This document shows positions 45,375-54,270 of a DNA stretch of 64,000 bases, one piece after another. Position numbers and translations under genes: made by a program. This DNA is from Sinorhizobium kostiense (GTDB taxonomy: Bacteria; Pseudomonadota; Alphaproteobacteria; Rhizobiales; Rhizobiaceae), in NCBI RefSeq assembly GCF_017874595.1, contig NZ_JAGILA010000002.1, positions 248,001 through 312,000 of the forward strand, given 5' to 3'. Positions within the stretch are counted from its first letter, which is position 1; every line of letters starts with the position of its first letter. Under the pieces are notes generated by a model, which saw nothing but the letters and a program-made list of their open reading frames with translations, made no database searches and was not told the DNA's origin.

Positions 45375-47600
45375 TCACTCGAACAGACGCTTCACCAGGG
45401 AAATGCTTGGCAGTTCCTTGAGCTGAGTCATCAAGTGGTTGAGCTGGCGCAAATCCCAGACTTCAAGATCGAATTGCATTTCGCTGAAGTCGGCCGCCAC
45501 GCGCCCCATGGAGAGGGAGCGGATGTTCACATCGGTCGTTGCGATCGCCTGGGCGATTTCCGCAAGCGTACCGGGCTCGTTCAGCGCACTGACCGCAATC
45601 CTCGCCATGAAGCGGCTGTTGTTCGCCTCGTCGAGATCCCAACGCACATCGATCCAACGCTCCGGCTCCTCGTCGAACTTCTGCAGGATCGGCGACTGAA
45701 TCGGGTAGATGGTGATGCCCTTCTCCTTGTCCATGATGCCGACGATCCGGTCGCCGGGAACCGCCCCTGCGGGACTGAAATGCACCTCGGCGTTGCCGGA
45801 GAGGCCGCGGATCGGCAATGCCTCCGGCCCCTCGCCTTTTTGCCCGGCGACCGCCTCCTTCGAGTGGCCGGGCAGCTTGAAGACCATGCCCGCGGCACTG
45901 CGCATGTTGAACCAGCCGTCGTCGGCGCTGGGCTTGACGGTGACTCGCTCGTCCTGGTGATCGGGGAAGACCGCACGCAGGACGTCGAGCGAGGAGAGCT
46001 CGCCGCGGCCGACGGCCGCGATGGCATCTTCGATCTCCTTCTGACCGAGCCGGTGAAGGACCGGCTTCAGCGCCTCGCGCGAAAAGGTCTTGCCGGCCCG
46101 CTCGAAAGTGCGCTCGAGGATGCGGTAGCCGAGACCGGCATATTGTTTGCGTACCGCGGCGCGCGTCGCGCGGCGGATCGCCGCGCGCGCCTTGCCGGTG
46201 ACGACGATTTCCTCCCAGGCGGGCGGAGGCACCTGGATGCCGGAGCGGATGATCTCCACCTCGTCGCCGTTGTTGAGCCGCGTCACCAGCGGCATGATGC
46301 GGCCGTTGATCTTGGCACCGACACAGGTGTCGCCGATATTGGTATGGACCGCATAGGCAAAATCGATCGGCGTCGCGCCACGTGGCAGCGCGATCAACTG
46401 CCCCTTGGGCGTGAAGCAGAACACTTGGTCCTGGAAGAGCTCGAGCTTGGTGTGTTCGAGGAATTCTTCCGGGTTGTCGCCCTCGGCAAGCGACTCGATC
46501 GTCCGGCGCAGCCATGCATAGGCGTTCGACGTGGGCGAGCGCGTCGCATCCCCCGAAACGCTGTCGCGATCTTTGTAGATCGCGTGTGCCGCGATACCGT
46601 ATTCCGCGATCTCGTGCATGCGCTTGGTACGGATCTGCAGTTCGATGCGCTGGCGAGACGGGCCAATGATCGTGGTGTGAAGCGACTGATAGTCGTTCTG
46701 CTTTGGCGTCGAGATATAATCCTTGAAGCGACCGGGCACCACGCGCCAGCGGGTATGCACGATGCCGAGCGCCCGATAACAGGAGGGGATATCGTCGACG
46801 ATGATGCGGAAGCCCCAGACGTCCGACAATTGCTCGAAGGAGAGAGATTTCGACTGCATCTTGCGGAAGACCGAATAGGGCTTCTTCTGGCGCCCCTTGA
46901 CGTGCGCATTCTTCAGGCCTTCGGCCTCGAGCAGTTCGCTCAATTCCTCTTCGATCTTCTTGATCAGCCCCTCGTTGCGTAGCGAGAGCTCCTGCAGTCG
47001 CCTGGTGACCGTCTCATAGGCCTCCGGGTTGATGTGTCGGAAGGCGAGGTTCTCGAGTTCCTCGCGCATGTCCTGCATGCCCATGCGCCCGGCGAGCGGC
47101 GCATAAATGTCCATCGTCTCCTCGGAGATGCGGGCGCGCTTTTCCGCGGACATGTGATCGAGCGTGCGCATATTGTGCAAGCGATCGGCGAGCTTGACCA
47201 GGAGAACACGGACATCGTCGGAGATCGCCAGCAGGAGCTTGCGAAGATTTTCCGCCTGCTTCGCTTTCTTGGTAACGAGATCGAGCTTCTTGATCTTGGT
47301 CAGCCCCTCGACCAGTGCACCGATGTCTTCGCCGAAGAGCTCGTCGATTTCCTGCCGCGTGGCCGTCGTATCCTCGATCGTGTCATGCAACAGCGCCACG
47401 GCGATCGTGGACTCGTCCAAGTGCATTTCCGTGAGGATCGCCGCTACTTCCAGGGGATGGGAGATGTAAGGGTCGCCGCTCGCCCGCTTCTGCTGGCCAT
47501 GCTTTTGCATCGCATAGACATAGGCCTTGTTGAGCAGGGCCTCATTGACGTCGGGCTTGTACTTCTGCACGTGCTCAACGAGCTCGTATTGGCGCATCAT
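45375..47600 (-). CDS. rsh: RelA/SpoT-type (p)ppGpp synthetase/hydrolase
   Basis: 741 residues from the ATG pair at 47600. Domain order: HD hydrolase (YISHPLEVAAILTE, ALLHDTIEDT near residue 70, LADRLHNMRTL), synthetase (RKMQSKSLSFEQLSDVWGFR, NDYQSLHTTIIGPSRQRIELQ), TGS (VFCFTPKGQLIALPRGATPIDFAY), and a C-terminal ACT domain (ARIAVSALNEPGTLAEIAQAI). Both active sites look intact, so it can make and remove (p)ppGpp, the stringent-response alarmone. Alphaproteobacteria usually have this single long enzyme. It follows rpoZ by 103 bp, a conserved order. Confidence 0.96.
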   Translation of the reverse strand: MMRQYELVEHVQKYKPDVNEALLNKAYVYAMQKHGQQKRASGDPYISHPLEVAAILTEMHLDESTIAVALLHDTIEDTTATRQEIDELFGEDIGALVEGLTKIKKLDLVTKKAKQAENLRKLLLAISDDVRVLLVKLADRLHNMRTLDHMSAEKRARISEETMDIYAPLAGRMGMQDMREELENLAFRHINPEAYETVTRRLQELSLRNEGLIKKIEEELSELLEAEGLKNAHVKGRQKKPYSVFRKMQSKSLSFEQLSDVWGFRIIVDDIPSCYRALGIVHTRWRVVPGRFKDYISTPKQNDYQSLHTTIIGPSRQRIELQIRTKRMHEIAEYGIAAHAIYKDRDSVSGDATRSPTSNAYAWLRRTIESLAEGDNPEEFLEHTKLELFQDQVFCFTPKGQLIALPRGATPIDFAYAVHTNIGDTCVGAKINGRIMPLVTRLNNGDEVEIIRSGIQVPPPAWEEIVVTGKARAAIRRATRAAVRKQYAGLGYRILERTFERAGKTFSREALKPVLHRLGQKEIEDAIAAVGRGELSSLDVLRAVFPDHQDERVTVKPSADDGWFNMRSAAGMVFKLPGHSKEAVAGQKGEGPEALPIRGLSGNAEVHFSPAGAVPGDRIVGIMDKEKGITIYPIQSPILQKFDEEPERWIDVRWDLDEANNSRFMARIAVSALNEPGTLAEIAQAIATTDVNIRSLSMGRVAADFSEMQFDLEVWDLRQLNHLMTQLKELPSISLVKRLFE

Positions 47601-47703
47601 CCGCTGGCGGCTCCATGGCAATCATACGAACAAAAAAGTGCGCCAATCATGGAGTGGCGCACTGCTTCGAAAACACGTTGGAACGGCTGTGTCCGAACGG
47701 ATC

Positions 47704-48108
47704 TCAGTAGTCGTCGCTCTTTTCGGGAGGCACCAGGCCCTCGATACCGGCCAGCAGCTCCTCTTCGGACATGCGGTCGAAGGTCAAAGCCTCCGGCTGG
47801 TCTTCCTCCTCCGCAGCCTCTGTGAAAGCAGCGGCCTCCGTCTGCGAGAGCGCAGCCGCATCGGGCTCGGGCTCGTCCACTTCCACATGCTTCTGCAGAG
47901 AGTGGATCAGATCTTCCTTCAGGTCGCCGGGAGAAAGCGTCTCATCAGCAATCTCGCGCAATGCGACGACCGGGTTCTTGTCATTGTCCCGATCGACGGT
48001 GATCGGAGCACCCTGCGAGATCAAACGTGCACGGTGACTGGCGAGCAGGACGAGTTCGAAACGGTTTTCGACCTTGTCGATGCAATCTTCAACGGTGACG
48101 CGGGCCAT
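47704..48108 (-). CDS. rpoZ: RNA polymerase omega subunit
   Basis: 134 residues from the ATG at 48108. [20 protein letters not shown], the A-x-x-RA-x-x-I segment ([12 protein letters not shown]) and [17 protein letters not shown] are RpoZ hallmarks. The tail after about residue 80 is long and acidic, as in other alphaproteobacteria. Omega stabilises the polymerase and is part of a ppGpp binding site in some bacteria; its position before rsh fits that link. The upstream 471 bp (48109-48579) are AT-richer, with an inverted repeat, and have no supported gene. Confidence 0.95.
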   Translation of the reverse strand: MARVTVEDCIDKVENRFELVLLASHRARLISQGAPITVDRDNDKNPVVALREIADETLSPGDLKEDLIHSLQKHVEVDEPEPDAAALSQTEAAAFTEAAEEEDQPEALTFDRMSEEELLAGIEGLVPPEKSDDY

Positions 48109-48471
48109 GGCCTTGTCCTTTGCGACTGGAAGCGCGGCGGTGTCGCCGCTGCGCGATTGACGACGCGAAACCGGATTGGCCGCAGCATGACGGTTCCATC
48201 GGCTCCGATTTCTGGAATTAGCGCCCGGATACAATCAAAACCGCATAAGTTCAAGTTTTTCCTGCATCCGGCGCTCACATCATTGCCCGCCACATGATAG
48301 AATAGGGTATTTGAGGCATAGGGCGGAGGTCCACAAATACTGATTGTATTCAGCGGAAGCGAGGCAAGAACTCCACCAGCAATCGCAAATTGAAATGTGG
48401 ATGATCTGCAGCAACTGCTAAAATTTGCAATAGGCAGCATACGCCGCTTGGATTAATGCAATGGCCTAACT

Positions 48472-48505
48472 TACATTATTTGCAATATCAGCAATTATTA
48501 ATGTA
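48472..48505. repeat. AT-rich inverted repeat in the rpoZ-NYN intergenic region
   Basis: TACATTA-T-TTGC and GCAA-TTAT-TAATGTA (overlapping by one base at 48498-48499) can pair around a 7-nt loop; the arms total about 11 bp. The surrounding 120 bp is far more AT-rich than the rest of the window. It could be a regulator site or RNA hairpin; nothing decides. Confidence 0.35.
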
Positions 48506-48579
48506 GTGCACCTATTTTCTGCGCGGCCTGCCGCAGGGGCGGCTCGGTACAATGCGCAGGGCATGAAAAGGAAATTGTG

Positions 48580-49158
48580 ATGTTCGATCCCCGGGAGAAA
48601 ATCGCTCTGTTCATCGACGGCGCCAATCTCTATGCCGCCTCGAAGAGCCTAGGTTTCGACATCGATTACCGCAAACTGCTCAAAGCATTCCAGAAGCGCG
48701 GCTATCTATTGAGAGCCTATTATTACACGGCCCTCATCGAGGACCAGGAATATTCGTCGATCCGCCCGCTGATCGACTGGCTCGATTATAACGGCTACAA
48801 GGTCGTCACCAAGCCAGCCAAGGAATTCACCGACTCGCTCGGCCGGCGCAAGATCAAGGGCAATATGGACATAGAGCTTGCGATCGACGCCATGGAGCAA
48901 TCCGAGACGGTCGACCATCTGGTGATCTTCTCCGGCGACGGTGATTTCACGACGCTCGTCGAGGCGCTGCAGCGCAAGGGCCGCAAGGTCTCCGTCGTCT
49001 CGACCATGTCAACCCAGCCGCCGATGATTGCCGACGACCTGCGCCGGCAGGCCGACCACTTCATCGACCTGGCAACGCTCAGAGGCGAGATCGGGCGCGA
49101 GCCGTCCGAACGCGCCCCGCGCCCGGCCGAGCCGATCGCCGATGATGTGGAGCTTTAA
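48580..49158 (+). CDS. NYN-domain protein (LabA/DUF88-like)
   Basis: 192 residues from the ATG at 48580, with AGGA upstream; the preceding GTG is in frame but has poor spacing. PIN-like NYN domain: IALFIDGANLYAASKSLGF near residue 8 (first Asp), IKGNMDIELAIDAME near 96, and VIFSGDGDFTTLVEALQRKGRKV with further acidic residues. These fit LabA/NYN proteins, putative metal-dependent RNases. The tail (REIGREPSERAPRPAEPIADD) is charged and disordered. It is a single gene in its orientation. Confidence 0.9.
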   Translation: MFDPREKIALFIDGANLYAASKSLGFDIDYRKLLKAFQKRGYLLRAYYYTALIEDQEYSSIRPLIDWLDYNGYKVVTKPAKEFTDSLGRRKIKGNMDIELAIDAMEQSETVDHLVIFSGDGDFTTLVEALQRKGRKVSVVSTMSTQPPMIADDLRRQADHFIDLATLRGEIGREPSERAPRPAEPIADDVEL

Positions 49159-49164
49159 AGCTCC
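49149..49164. terminator. Perfect palindrome across the NYN stop codon
   Basis: GGAGCTTTAAAGCTCC is an exact 16-bp palindrome centred on the TAA stop; as RNA it can form a 6-bp stem with a TTAA loop. It lacks a U-tract. Its function is uncertain. Confidence 0.35.
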
Positions 49165-49196
49165 GAACGATCACGCTCCCAATCCATGAACGACCC

Positions 49197-49342
49197 ACCC
49201 CCTCCCCGTAACGGGCAGGGGCTCACGGGCTGGGCTACATCGCCTACATCTCTGCCGCGACCGGCTCGACCAGACGCAACGGTACAAGATAGTGGGCAGG
49301 CGAGAGCCGCAGGCGCCTAACCCGTCCCCCTTACGGGAGGGT
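49197..49342. repeat. Intergenic element with inverted GC-rich ends
   Basis: A CCCTCCCCGTAACGGG-like end near 49199-49221 and its approximate inverse near 49321-49341 bound about 100 bp of noncoding DNA. The shape is like the element at 62464-62599. It looks like a short rhizobial palindromic repeat; copy number is unknown. Confidence 0.4.
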
Positions 49343-49410
49343 CTTGATCCACGAGGGAATGGGTCAGCTCACGATATGAGAAAGACACCCGCTCCAAACA
49401 ACCGCAGAAT

Positions 49411-49890
49411 TCACCCACGCTCTTTGAGCAGCCGGTTTTTCTGGCGGTTCCAGTCGCGCTCCTTGGCCGTCTCGCGCTTGTCGTGCAGCTTCTTGCCCTT
49501 GGCGAGCGCCAGTTCGAGTTTTGCCCGACCTCGCTCGTTGAAATAGATCTTGAGCGGCACGAGCGACATGCCTTCCCGGTTGACGGCACCCTGCAGGCGA
49601 TTGACCTCGCGCTTCGACAGCAGCAATTTCCGGCGACGGCGGGTCTCGTGGTTGAAGCGGTTGGCCTGCAGATATTCCGGCAGGTAGGAATTGATAAGCC
49701 AGATCTCGCCGCCCTCGTCGGTTGCGTAGGACTCCGATATATTCGCCTTGCCATCGCGCAACGACTTGACCTCCGTGCCGGTCAGGACGAGACCGGCCTC
49801 GTAAGTGTCGACGATCTCGTAGTTGAAGCGGGCCTTCCGGTTTTCCGCCACAACTCGTCTGACCGTGCGCTCGCTGCCCTTTGGTGCCAT
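49411..49890 (-). CDS. smpB: SsrA-binding protein SmpB
   Basis: 159 residues. [38 protein letters not shown], PERxLLL-type [15 protein letters not shown], and the basic C-terminal tail [21 protein letters not shown] are all standard SmpB features. It carries tmRNA to stalled ribosomes. The ATG shares one base with the dapA stop (TGATG), showing dapA-smpB coupling. No tmRNA gene was seen in the window. The dapA-smpB order is common in alphaproteobacteria. Confidence 0.96.
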   Translation of the reverse strand: MAPKGSERTVRRVVAENRKARFNYEIVDTYEAGLVLTGTEVKSLRDGKANISESYATDEGGEIWLINSYLPEYLQANRFNHETRRRRKLLLSKREVNRLQGAVNREGMSLVPLKIYFNERGRAKLELALAKGKKLHDKRETAKERDWNRQKNRLLKERG

Positions 49891-50774
49891 CAGTTCATCA
49901 ATCCCGCATGCCTGAGAGCCGCGTCGATCGCCGCCTCGGTCGACGGCTCCAGTGCCGAGAGCAGCGGCGAACGCACGACCCGGCTCATCCGGCCGAGGCG
50001 ATGGAGCGCGTATTTTGCACCGCAGAGGCCTGGCTCCATGAAGATCGCCTTGTGAAGCGGCATCAACTTATCCTGATACTCCAGTGCCTTGGCGAAGTTG
50101 CCGGCAAGTGTCGCCTCCTGGAACTCGGCGCAGAGGCGCGGCGCGACATTCGCCGTGACGGAGATGCAGCCGACACCGCCATGCGCATTGAAGCCGAGCG
50201 CGGTCGCATCCTCGCCGGAAAGCTGGACGAAGGACTTGCCGCAGGCCATGCGTTGCTCGGATACGCGCTCGATCTTGCCGGTCGCATCCTTGACGCCGAT
50301 GATCGTCGGATAGGCCTTCGCGAGCGCCGCCATCGTCTCGACGCTCATGTCGACGACGGAGCGGCCGGGTATGTTGTAAATCACGATCGGCAGCTTCACG
50401 GCCTCCGCGATCGCTGCAAAATGGGCAAAGAGCCCCTTCTGCGTCGGCTTGTTATAATAGGGTGTGACGACCAGAATTGCGTCGGCGCCCGCCTTCTCGG
50501 CGTGCTGCGCCAGTTCGATCGCCTCGATCGTATTGTTGGAGCCCGCGCCGGCAATGACCGGCACCCGCCGCGCGGCAACCGCGACGCAAAGTTCCACGAC
50601 CTTCTTGTGCTCGTCGTGCGAGAGCGTCGGGGATTCGCCGGTGGTGCCCACCGGCACCAGGCCGTGGCTGCCCTCTTTTATCTGCCATTCCACGTGCGCG
50701 ACGAAACTATCCGCGTCCAGCGCCCCGGTGGACGTGAACGGGGTTACGAGTGCAGGAATGGAACCCTTGAACAT
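49890..50774 (-). CDS. dapA: 4-hydroxy-tetrahydrodipicolinate synthase
   Basis: 294 residues. The class I aldolase barrel of DapA is shown by [17 protein letters not shown] near residue 42, [17 protein letters not shown] near 105, [12 protein letters not shown] with the catalytic Tyr, and [12 protein letters not shown] with the Schiff-base Lys near 162. It condenses pyruvate and aspartate semialdehyde in lysine and meso-DAP synthesis. The ATG at 50774 gives the family length; upstream frames are unsupported. The 370-bp region up to the divergent transglycosylase shows no other gene. Confidence 0.96.
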   Translation of the reverse strand: MFKGSIPALVTPFTSTGALDADSFVAHVEWQIKEGSHGLVPVGTTGESPTLSHDEHKKVVELCVAVAARRVPVIAGAGSNNTIEAIELAQHAEKAGADAILVVTPYYNKPTQKGLFAHFAAIAEAVKLPIVIYNIPGRSVVDMSVETMAALAKAYPTIIGVKDATGKIERVSEQRMACGKSFVQLSGEDATALGFNAHGGVGCISVTANVAPRLCAEFQEATLAGNFAKALEYQDKLMPLHKAIFMEPGLCGAKYALHRLGRMSRVVRSPLLSALEPSTEAAIDAALRHAGLMN

Positions 50775-51144
50775 GCACAACTCCTGACGGCTTGAAGGGC
50801 AAGACACGCCCACGCTTTGGCCGCATTCGACGGTTAAAAACTGCCGCACCATAATCATGTGGCATGGTTGCGGCAAGCGGCGTGAAGGTGCATTTCCCGT
50901 CTGTTGCGGCGCAATTCGATCGCTACTTTTGGCCTGGGGCGATGTCGAGCGGTGACGAGGCATGTGGAACGCCGGGATCAGACGTTTGCCCGGATCTACA
51001 CTGGTCAGCGCCGCGCGTCTTATTGGACGCGCATGGGCGGCTATAGACATTTAATTGCTGCATATCCTTGTCGTTTGAATCAAGGCGCATTGAGGAGACG
51101 TGCAGTTGGGGCGTTAAACCTTCATTAAGCCAAGCCGGCGCCAA

Positions 51145-53259
51145 ATGAAGGTGAGACAAGGGGAAGCTCGGGGGCTCTTGATGCGCAGACCACTTTTTCT
51201 GTCTGCCGCCACCGTAATGGGTGCCGCAATGATGGGCTCCTTCGCGATCGCGAGCGAGGGCCGGATACCCGTCCCGGCGAGCCGGCCCGAGGCCGCTGCA
51301 GCGGCGGGCGCTCCGGCCAAAGCCGGACGTGTTGCGGGGGAAACCACCGGCGCCATCCTGGCCGCAATGGCTCCCTTAGCCGGCGCCCTTAAGTCCGGAC
51401 TCGATGCACTCTCAAATCGGCAAGCGGACAAGGCGCTCGCCATTCGCGAAGGAATGCGAACGGATACGCTTGACCGGCACATCCTCACCTGGGCGATCGC
51501 CGTGTCCGGTCAGAAGGGAATACCGTCGCTCGAGATCTCCAAAGCGCAGCATGAACTTCGCGGCTGGCCTGGACTCAAATCGCTGCGCTCCCATTCGGAA
51601 CGCGCGCTTTACCGCGAAAATCCGCCGGCGGCCGACGTGATCGCCGCCTTCGGCTCGACCCGCCCGGAAACCGCTGAAGGTGCGATCATCCTTGCGCGCG
51701 CACTCGTCGCGGAAGGCAAGAGCGGGGCCGCGGCAGAGCATCTCAGGACCGCCTGGTCCAAGGAGACGCTCGACGAGGACGTCGAGAACAAGATCCTCGC
51801 CGAGTTTTCCGGCCTGTTGACGACTGCTGACCACAAGCGCCGCATGGAGATGCTTCTCTATCGCAGCCGGGTCGATCAGGCGGAGCGTTTTGCAGCCCTC
51901 GGCAAGGCGCAGTCGCTGTACCGGGCCTGGGCGGCCGTGATCCGCGGCCGCGCAAAAGCGGCCGATCTGATCGCCGCGGTCGATCCTTCCTGGCGCGACG
52001 ATCCGGCCCATCTTTTCCTGCGCATCGAATATCTGCGCAGGCAGGAGAAATACGAGGAGGCCGCGAAGCTCCTCGCGCAGATGCCGCGGGAGAGCGAAGC
52101 CTTGGTCGACCCGGGCGAATGGTGGACGGAACAGCGCATTGTCAGCCGCGGACTGCTCGACAGAGGAGATTTCCGCGGTGCCTACCGCATCGCCGCAAAT
52201 CACACGGCAACCGCAGCGACGGATGTCGTTGATGCCGAATTTCATGCCGGCTGGTACGCCCTTCGCGGGCTTGAGGATGCAGCGGCGGCCGCGCGTCATT
52301 TCCGCAGGATTCTCGATGCATCGAGCCGGCCGATTTCGGCCTCGCGCGCCTGGTATTGGCTCGGGCGGGCCGCAGAGGCCGGTGGCCCCGGCAATGCGAG
52401 CGACTTTTTCGCCAGTGCGGCGCTCTATCCGGGAACCTTCTACGGCCAACTCGCCGCCGCAAGACTTGGCCGGTCCACCCTGAACGTCAATTATCCCGCA
52501 CCGACGTCTGACGACCGCGCTCGCTTCGAGAGCCGCGAGGCCGTCCGCGCCATCGATCGGCTGGAGGCGGCCGGCCATGGCTGGCGGGCGGACAACATTT
52601 ATCGGGCGCTCGCCGAGGAACTAACCAGCCCCGGGGAACTCGCGATCCTTGCGGCGCGCGCGGAAAAGACACGCAACCACCAGCTCTCGCTGCAGATCGG
52701 CAAGGTTGCATTCGGCCGCGGCATCGACGTCGCGGCGCTCGCATTCCCGCTCGGCGTCATCCCATCCAGTGCCAATATCGATGGCGCCGGCAAGGCGCTC
52801 GCCTATGCAATCGCCCGCCAGGAGAGCGCCTTCAATCCCGCGGCTGTCTCGCCGGCTGACGCCCGCGGCCTCCTGCAGCTCTTGCCGACCACCGCGAAAG
52901 GAGTGGCCAGCCGCTATGGCCTTGCTTATTCCGAAGGCCGGCTGACGAACGACGCAGGCTATAATGCGACGCTAGGGTCCCATTATCTCGGGGAGCAGAT
53001 CGACAGTTTCGGCGGTTCCTACATCCTGACCTTCATCGCCTATAATGCCGGGCCGCGCCGGGTTCCGCAGTGGATTGCGCGCTACGGCGATCCCCGCGGC
53101 AAGCCCATCGACGAGGTCGTCGACTGGATCGAGCGCATTCCGTTCGAGGAGACGCGCAATTACGTTCAGCGGGTGATGGAGAATTACCAGGTCTACAAGT
53201 CGCGGCTCGGGCAGAAGGCAGACATCGTCTCGGACCTGAGAATGGGGCGCGGGTCTTGA
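51145..53259 (+). CDS. Soluble lytic murein transglycosylase (SLT family)
   Basis: 704 residues from the ATG at 51145; an ATG at 51181 would begin directly with the signal peptide MRRPLFLSAATVMGAAMMGS and may be the true start. The long middle part is a helical superhelix (residues about 100-520, TPR-like). The C-terminal SLT domain has AYAIARQESAFNPAAVS with the catalytic Glu near residue 552, ADARGLLQLLPTTAKGVA, and FIAYNAGPRRVPQWI. It cleaves peptidoglycan glycan strands in the periplasm. The dapA gene, a DAP pathway gene, is divergent from it. Confidence 0.94.
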   Translation: MKVRQGEARGLLMRRPLFLSAATVMGAAMMGSFAIASEGRIPVPASRPEAAAAAGAPAKAGRVAGETTGAILAAMAPLAGALKSGLDALSNRQADKALAIREGMRTDTLDRHILTWAIAVSGQKGIPSLEISKAQHELRGWPGLKSLRSHSERALYRENPPAADVIAAFGSTRPETAEGAIILARALVAEGKSGAAAEHLRTAWSKETLDEDVENKILAEFSGLLTTADHKRRMEMLLYRSRVDQAERFAALGKAQSLYRAWAAVIRGRAKAADLIAAVDPSWRDDPAHLFLRIEYLRRQEKYEEAAKLLAQMPRESEALVDPGEWWTEQRIVSRGLLDRGDFRGAYRIAANHTATAATDVVDAEFHAGWYALRGLEDAAAAARHFRRILDASSRPISASRAWYWLGRAAEAGGPGNASDFFASAALYPGTFYGQLAAARLGRSTLNVNYPAPTSDDRARFESREAVRAIDRLEAAGHGWRADNIYRALAEELTSPGELAILAARAEKTRNHQLSLQIGKVAFGRGIDVAALAFPLGVIPSSANIDGAGKALAYAIARQESAFNPAAVSPADARGLLQLLPTTAKGVASRYGLAYSEGRLTNDAGYNATLGSHYLGEQIDSFGGSYILTFIAYNAGPRRVPQWIARYGDPRGKPIDEVVDWIERIPFEETRNYVQRVMENYQVYKSRLGQKADIVSDLRMGRGS

Positions 53260-53305
53260 GTTCGGGGGCCGGGTCAGAGTGGACGTCAACCCCGAAGGGA
53301 AGCCG

Positions 53306-54175
53306 ATGTTTCAAGAGCATTATTTCCGCGCCAGCGACGGGCTGAAGCTCTACGCCAGAACCTATGGCTTCGAGATTGGTGAAAAACGCAGGCGTCTCCC
53401 CATCGTCTGCCTGCCGGGGCTGACCCGCAACAGCCGCGATTTTCACTCTCTGGCGACTTTCCTCGCCTCGCCCGAAGGCGGCGCGCATAAAATTATCGCG
53501 CTCGACTATCGCGGCCGTGGGCAGTCTGATCGCGACGCGGACAAGGGCCGCTACACGATCGCCGTCGAAGCCGAAGACGTGGTCACTGCCTGTATGCATT
53601 TCAACATCGAAAGGGCGACCTTCATTGGCACCTCGCGTGGCGGGCTCATCCTTCACCACCTCGCCGGCGCGGCCCCTGCCCTTATCGCCCGCGCCGTTCT
53701 CAACGACATAGGCCCGGCCATCGAGCTTGAGGGCTTGCTGAAGATAAGGGACTATCTCAACGCGGCGACACGGCCGCAAAGCTGGCCAGCGGCGCCGGCC
53801 CATCTGCGAGCCGTGCACGGCGCCGAGTTTCCGATCCTCGGTGAAGAGGACTGGCGCGAGATGGCCGAGGCGATCTTCCGCGACGAAAACGGGGTCCCGG
53901 TCCCCGATTGCGATCCGGCGATTGCCGCTCAATTGCAAGGTCTCACCAGCGAAACCGTGCTTACCCCTCTCTGGCCGCAATTCGAAGCCCTTGCGCGCAT
54001 CCCCACCATGGTCGTGCGAGGCGACAATTCCAGATTGCTGAGCGAGGCGACCGTTGCGGAGATGACCCGCCGGCATGCCGGCCTGGTCACCGTTACCGCA
54101 CCCGGTCAAGGCCATGCGCCGCTTCTGCATCTCGATGGGCTGAAAGAGGCTGTCGGCGAGTTCGTTAAGGCGTAA
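53306..54175 (+). CDS. Alpha/beta-fold hydrolase
   Basis: 289 residues from the ATG at 53306, which follows AAGGGA; a GTG nine codons earlier is in frame. Motifs are VCLPGLTRNSRDFHSLATFL (oxyanion region), LDYRGRGQSDRDADKGRY, the nucleophile elbow FIGTSRGGLILHHLAG (GTSRG) near residue 107, a late Asp in MVVRGDNSRLL, and His in PGQGHAPLLH. No substrate can be read. It follows the transglycosylase by 46 bp on the same strand and precedes the first porin by 95 bp, so it may be cotranscribed with the former. Confidence 0.88.
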   Translation: MFQEHYFRASDGLKLYARTYGFEIGEKRRRLPIVCLPGLTRNSRDFHSLATFLASPEGGAHKIIALDYRGRGQSDRDADKGRYTIAVEAEDVVTACMHFNIERATFIGTSRGGLILHHLAGAAPALIARAVLNDIGPAIELEGLLKIRDYLNAATRPQSWPAAPAHLRAVHGAEFPILGEEDWREMAEAIFRDENGVPVPDCDPAIAAQLQGLTSETVLTPLWPQFEALARIPTMVVRGDNSRLLSEATVAEMTRRHAGLVTVTAPGQGHAPLLHLDGLKEAVGEFVKA

Positions 54176-54253
54176 AAGGCCGCAACTTCTGACCCTTCTG
54201 GAAGACCCTGGGAGGAGTAGAGGCGATCGCAATCGGTCGTCCAACGTTCAATT

Positions 54254-54268
54254 CTGACTGGAGGTCAG
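54254..54268 (+). promoter_or_regulatory. Hairpin enclosing the porin-1 ribosome-binding site
   Basis: CTGAC-TGGAG-GTCAG places the Shine-Dalgarno GGAGG across the loop and stem, 2 bp before the ATG. The same arrangement precedes porin 2. It may restrict ribosome access or form a target for an sRNA. Confidence 0.5.
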
Positions 54269-54270
54269 AA

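Noticed and set aside
45435..46982. 515-residue plus-strand frame opposite rsh
   Set aside because: The rsh reading has hydrolase, synthetase, TGS and ACT motifs; this frame is its shadow.
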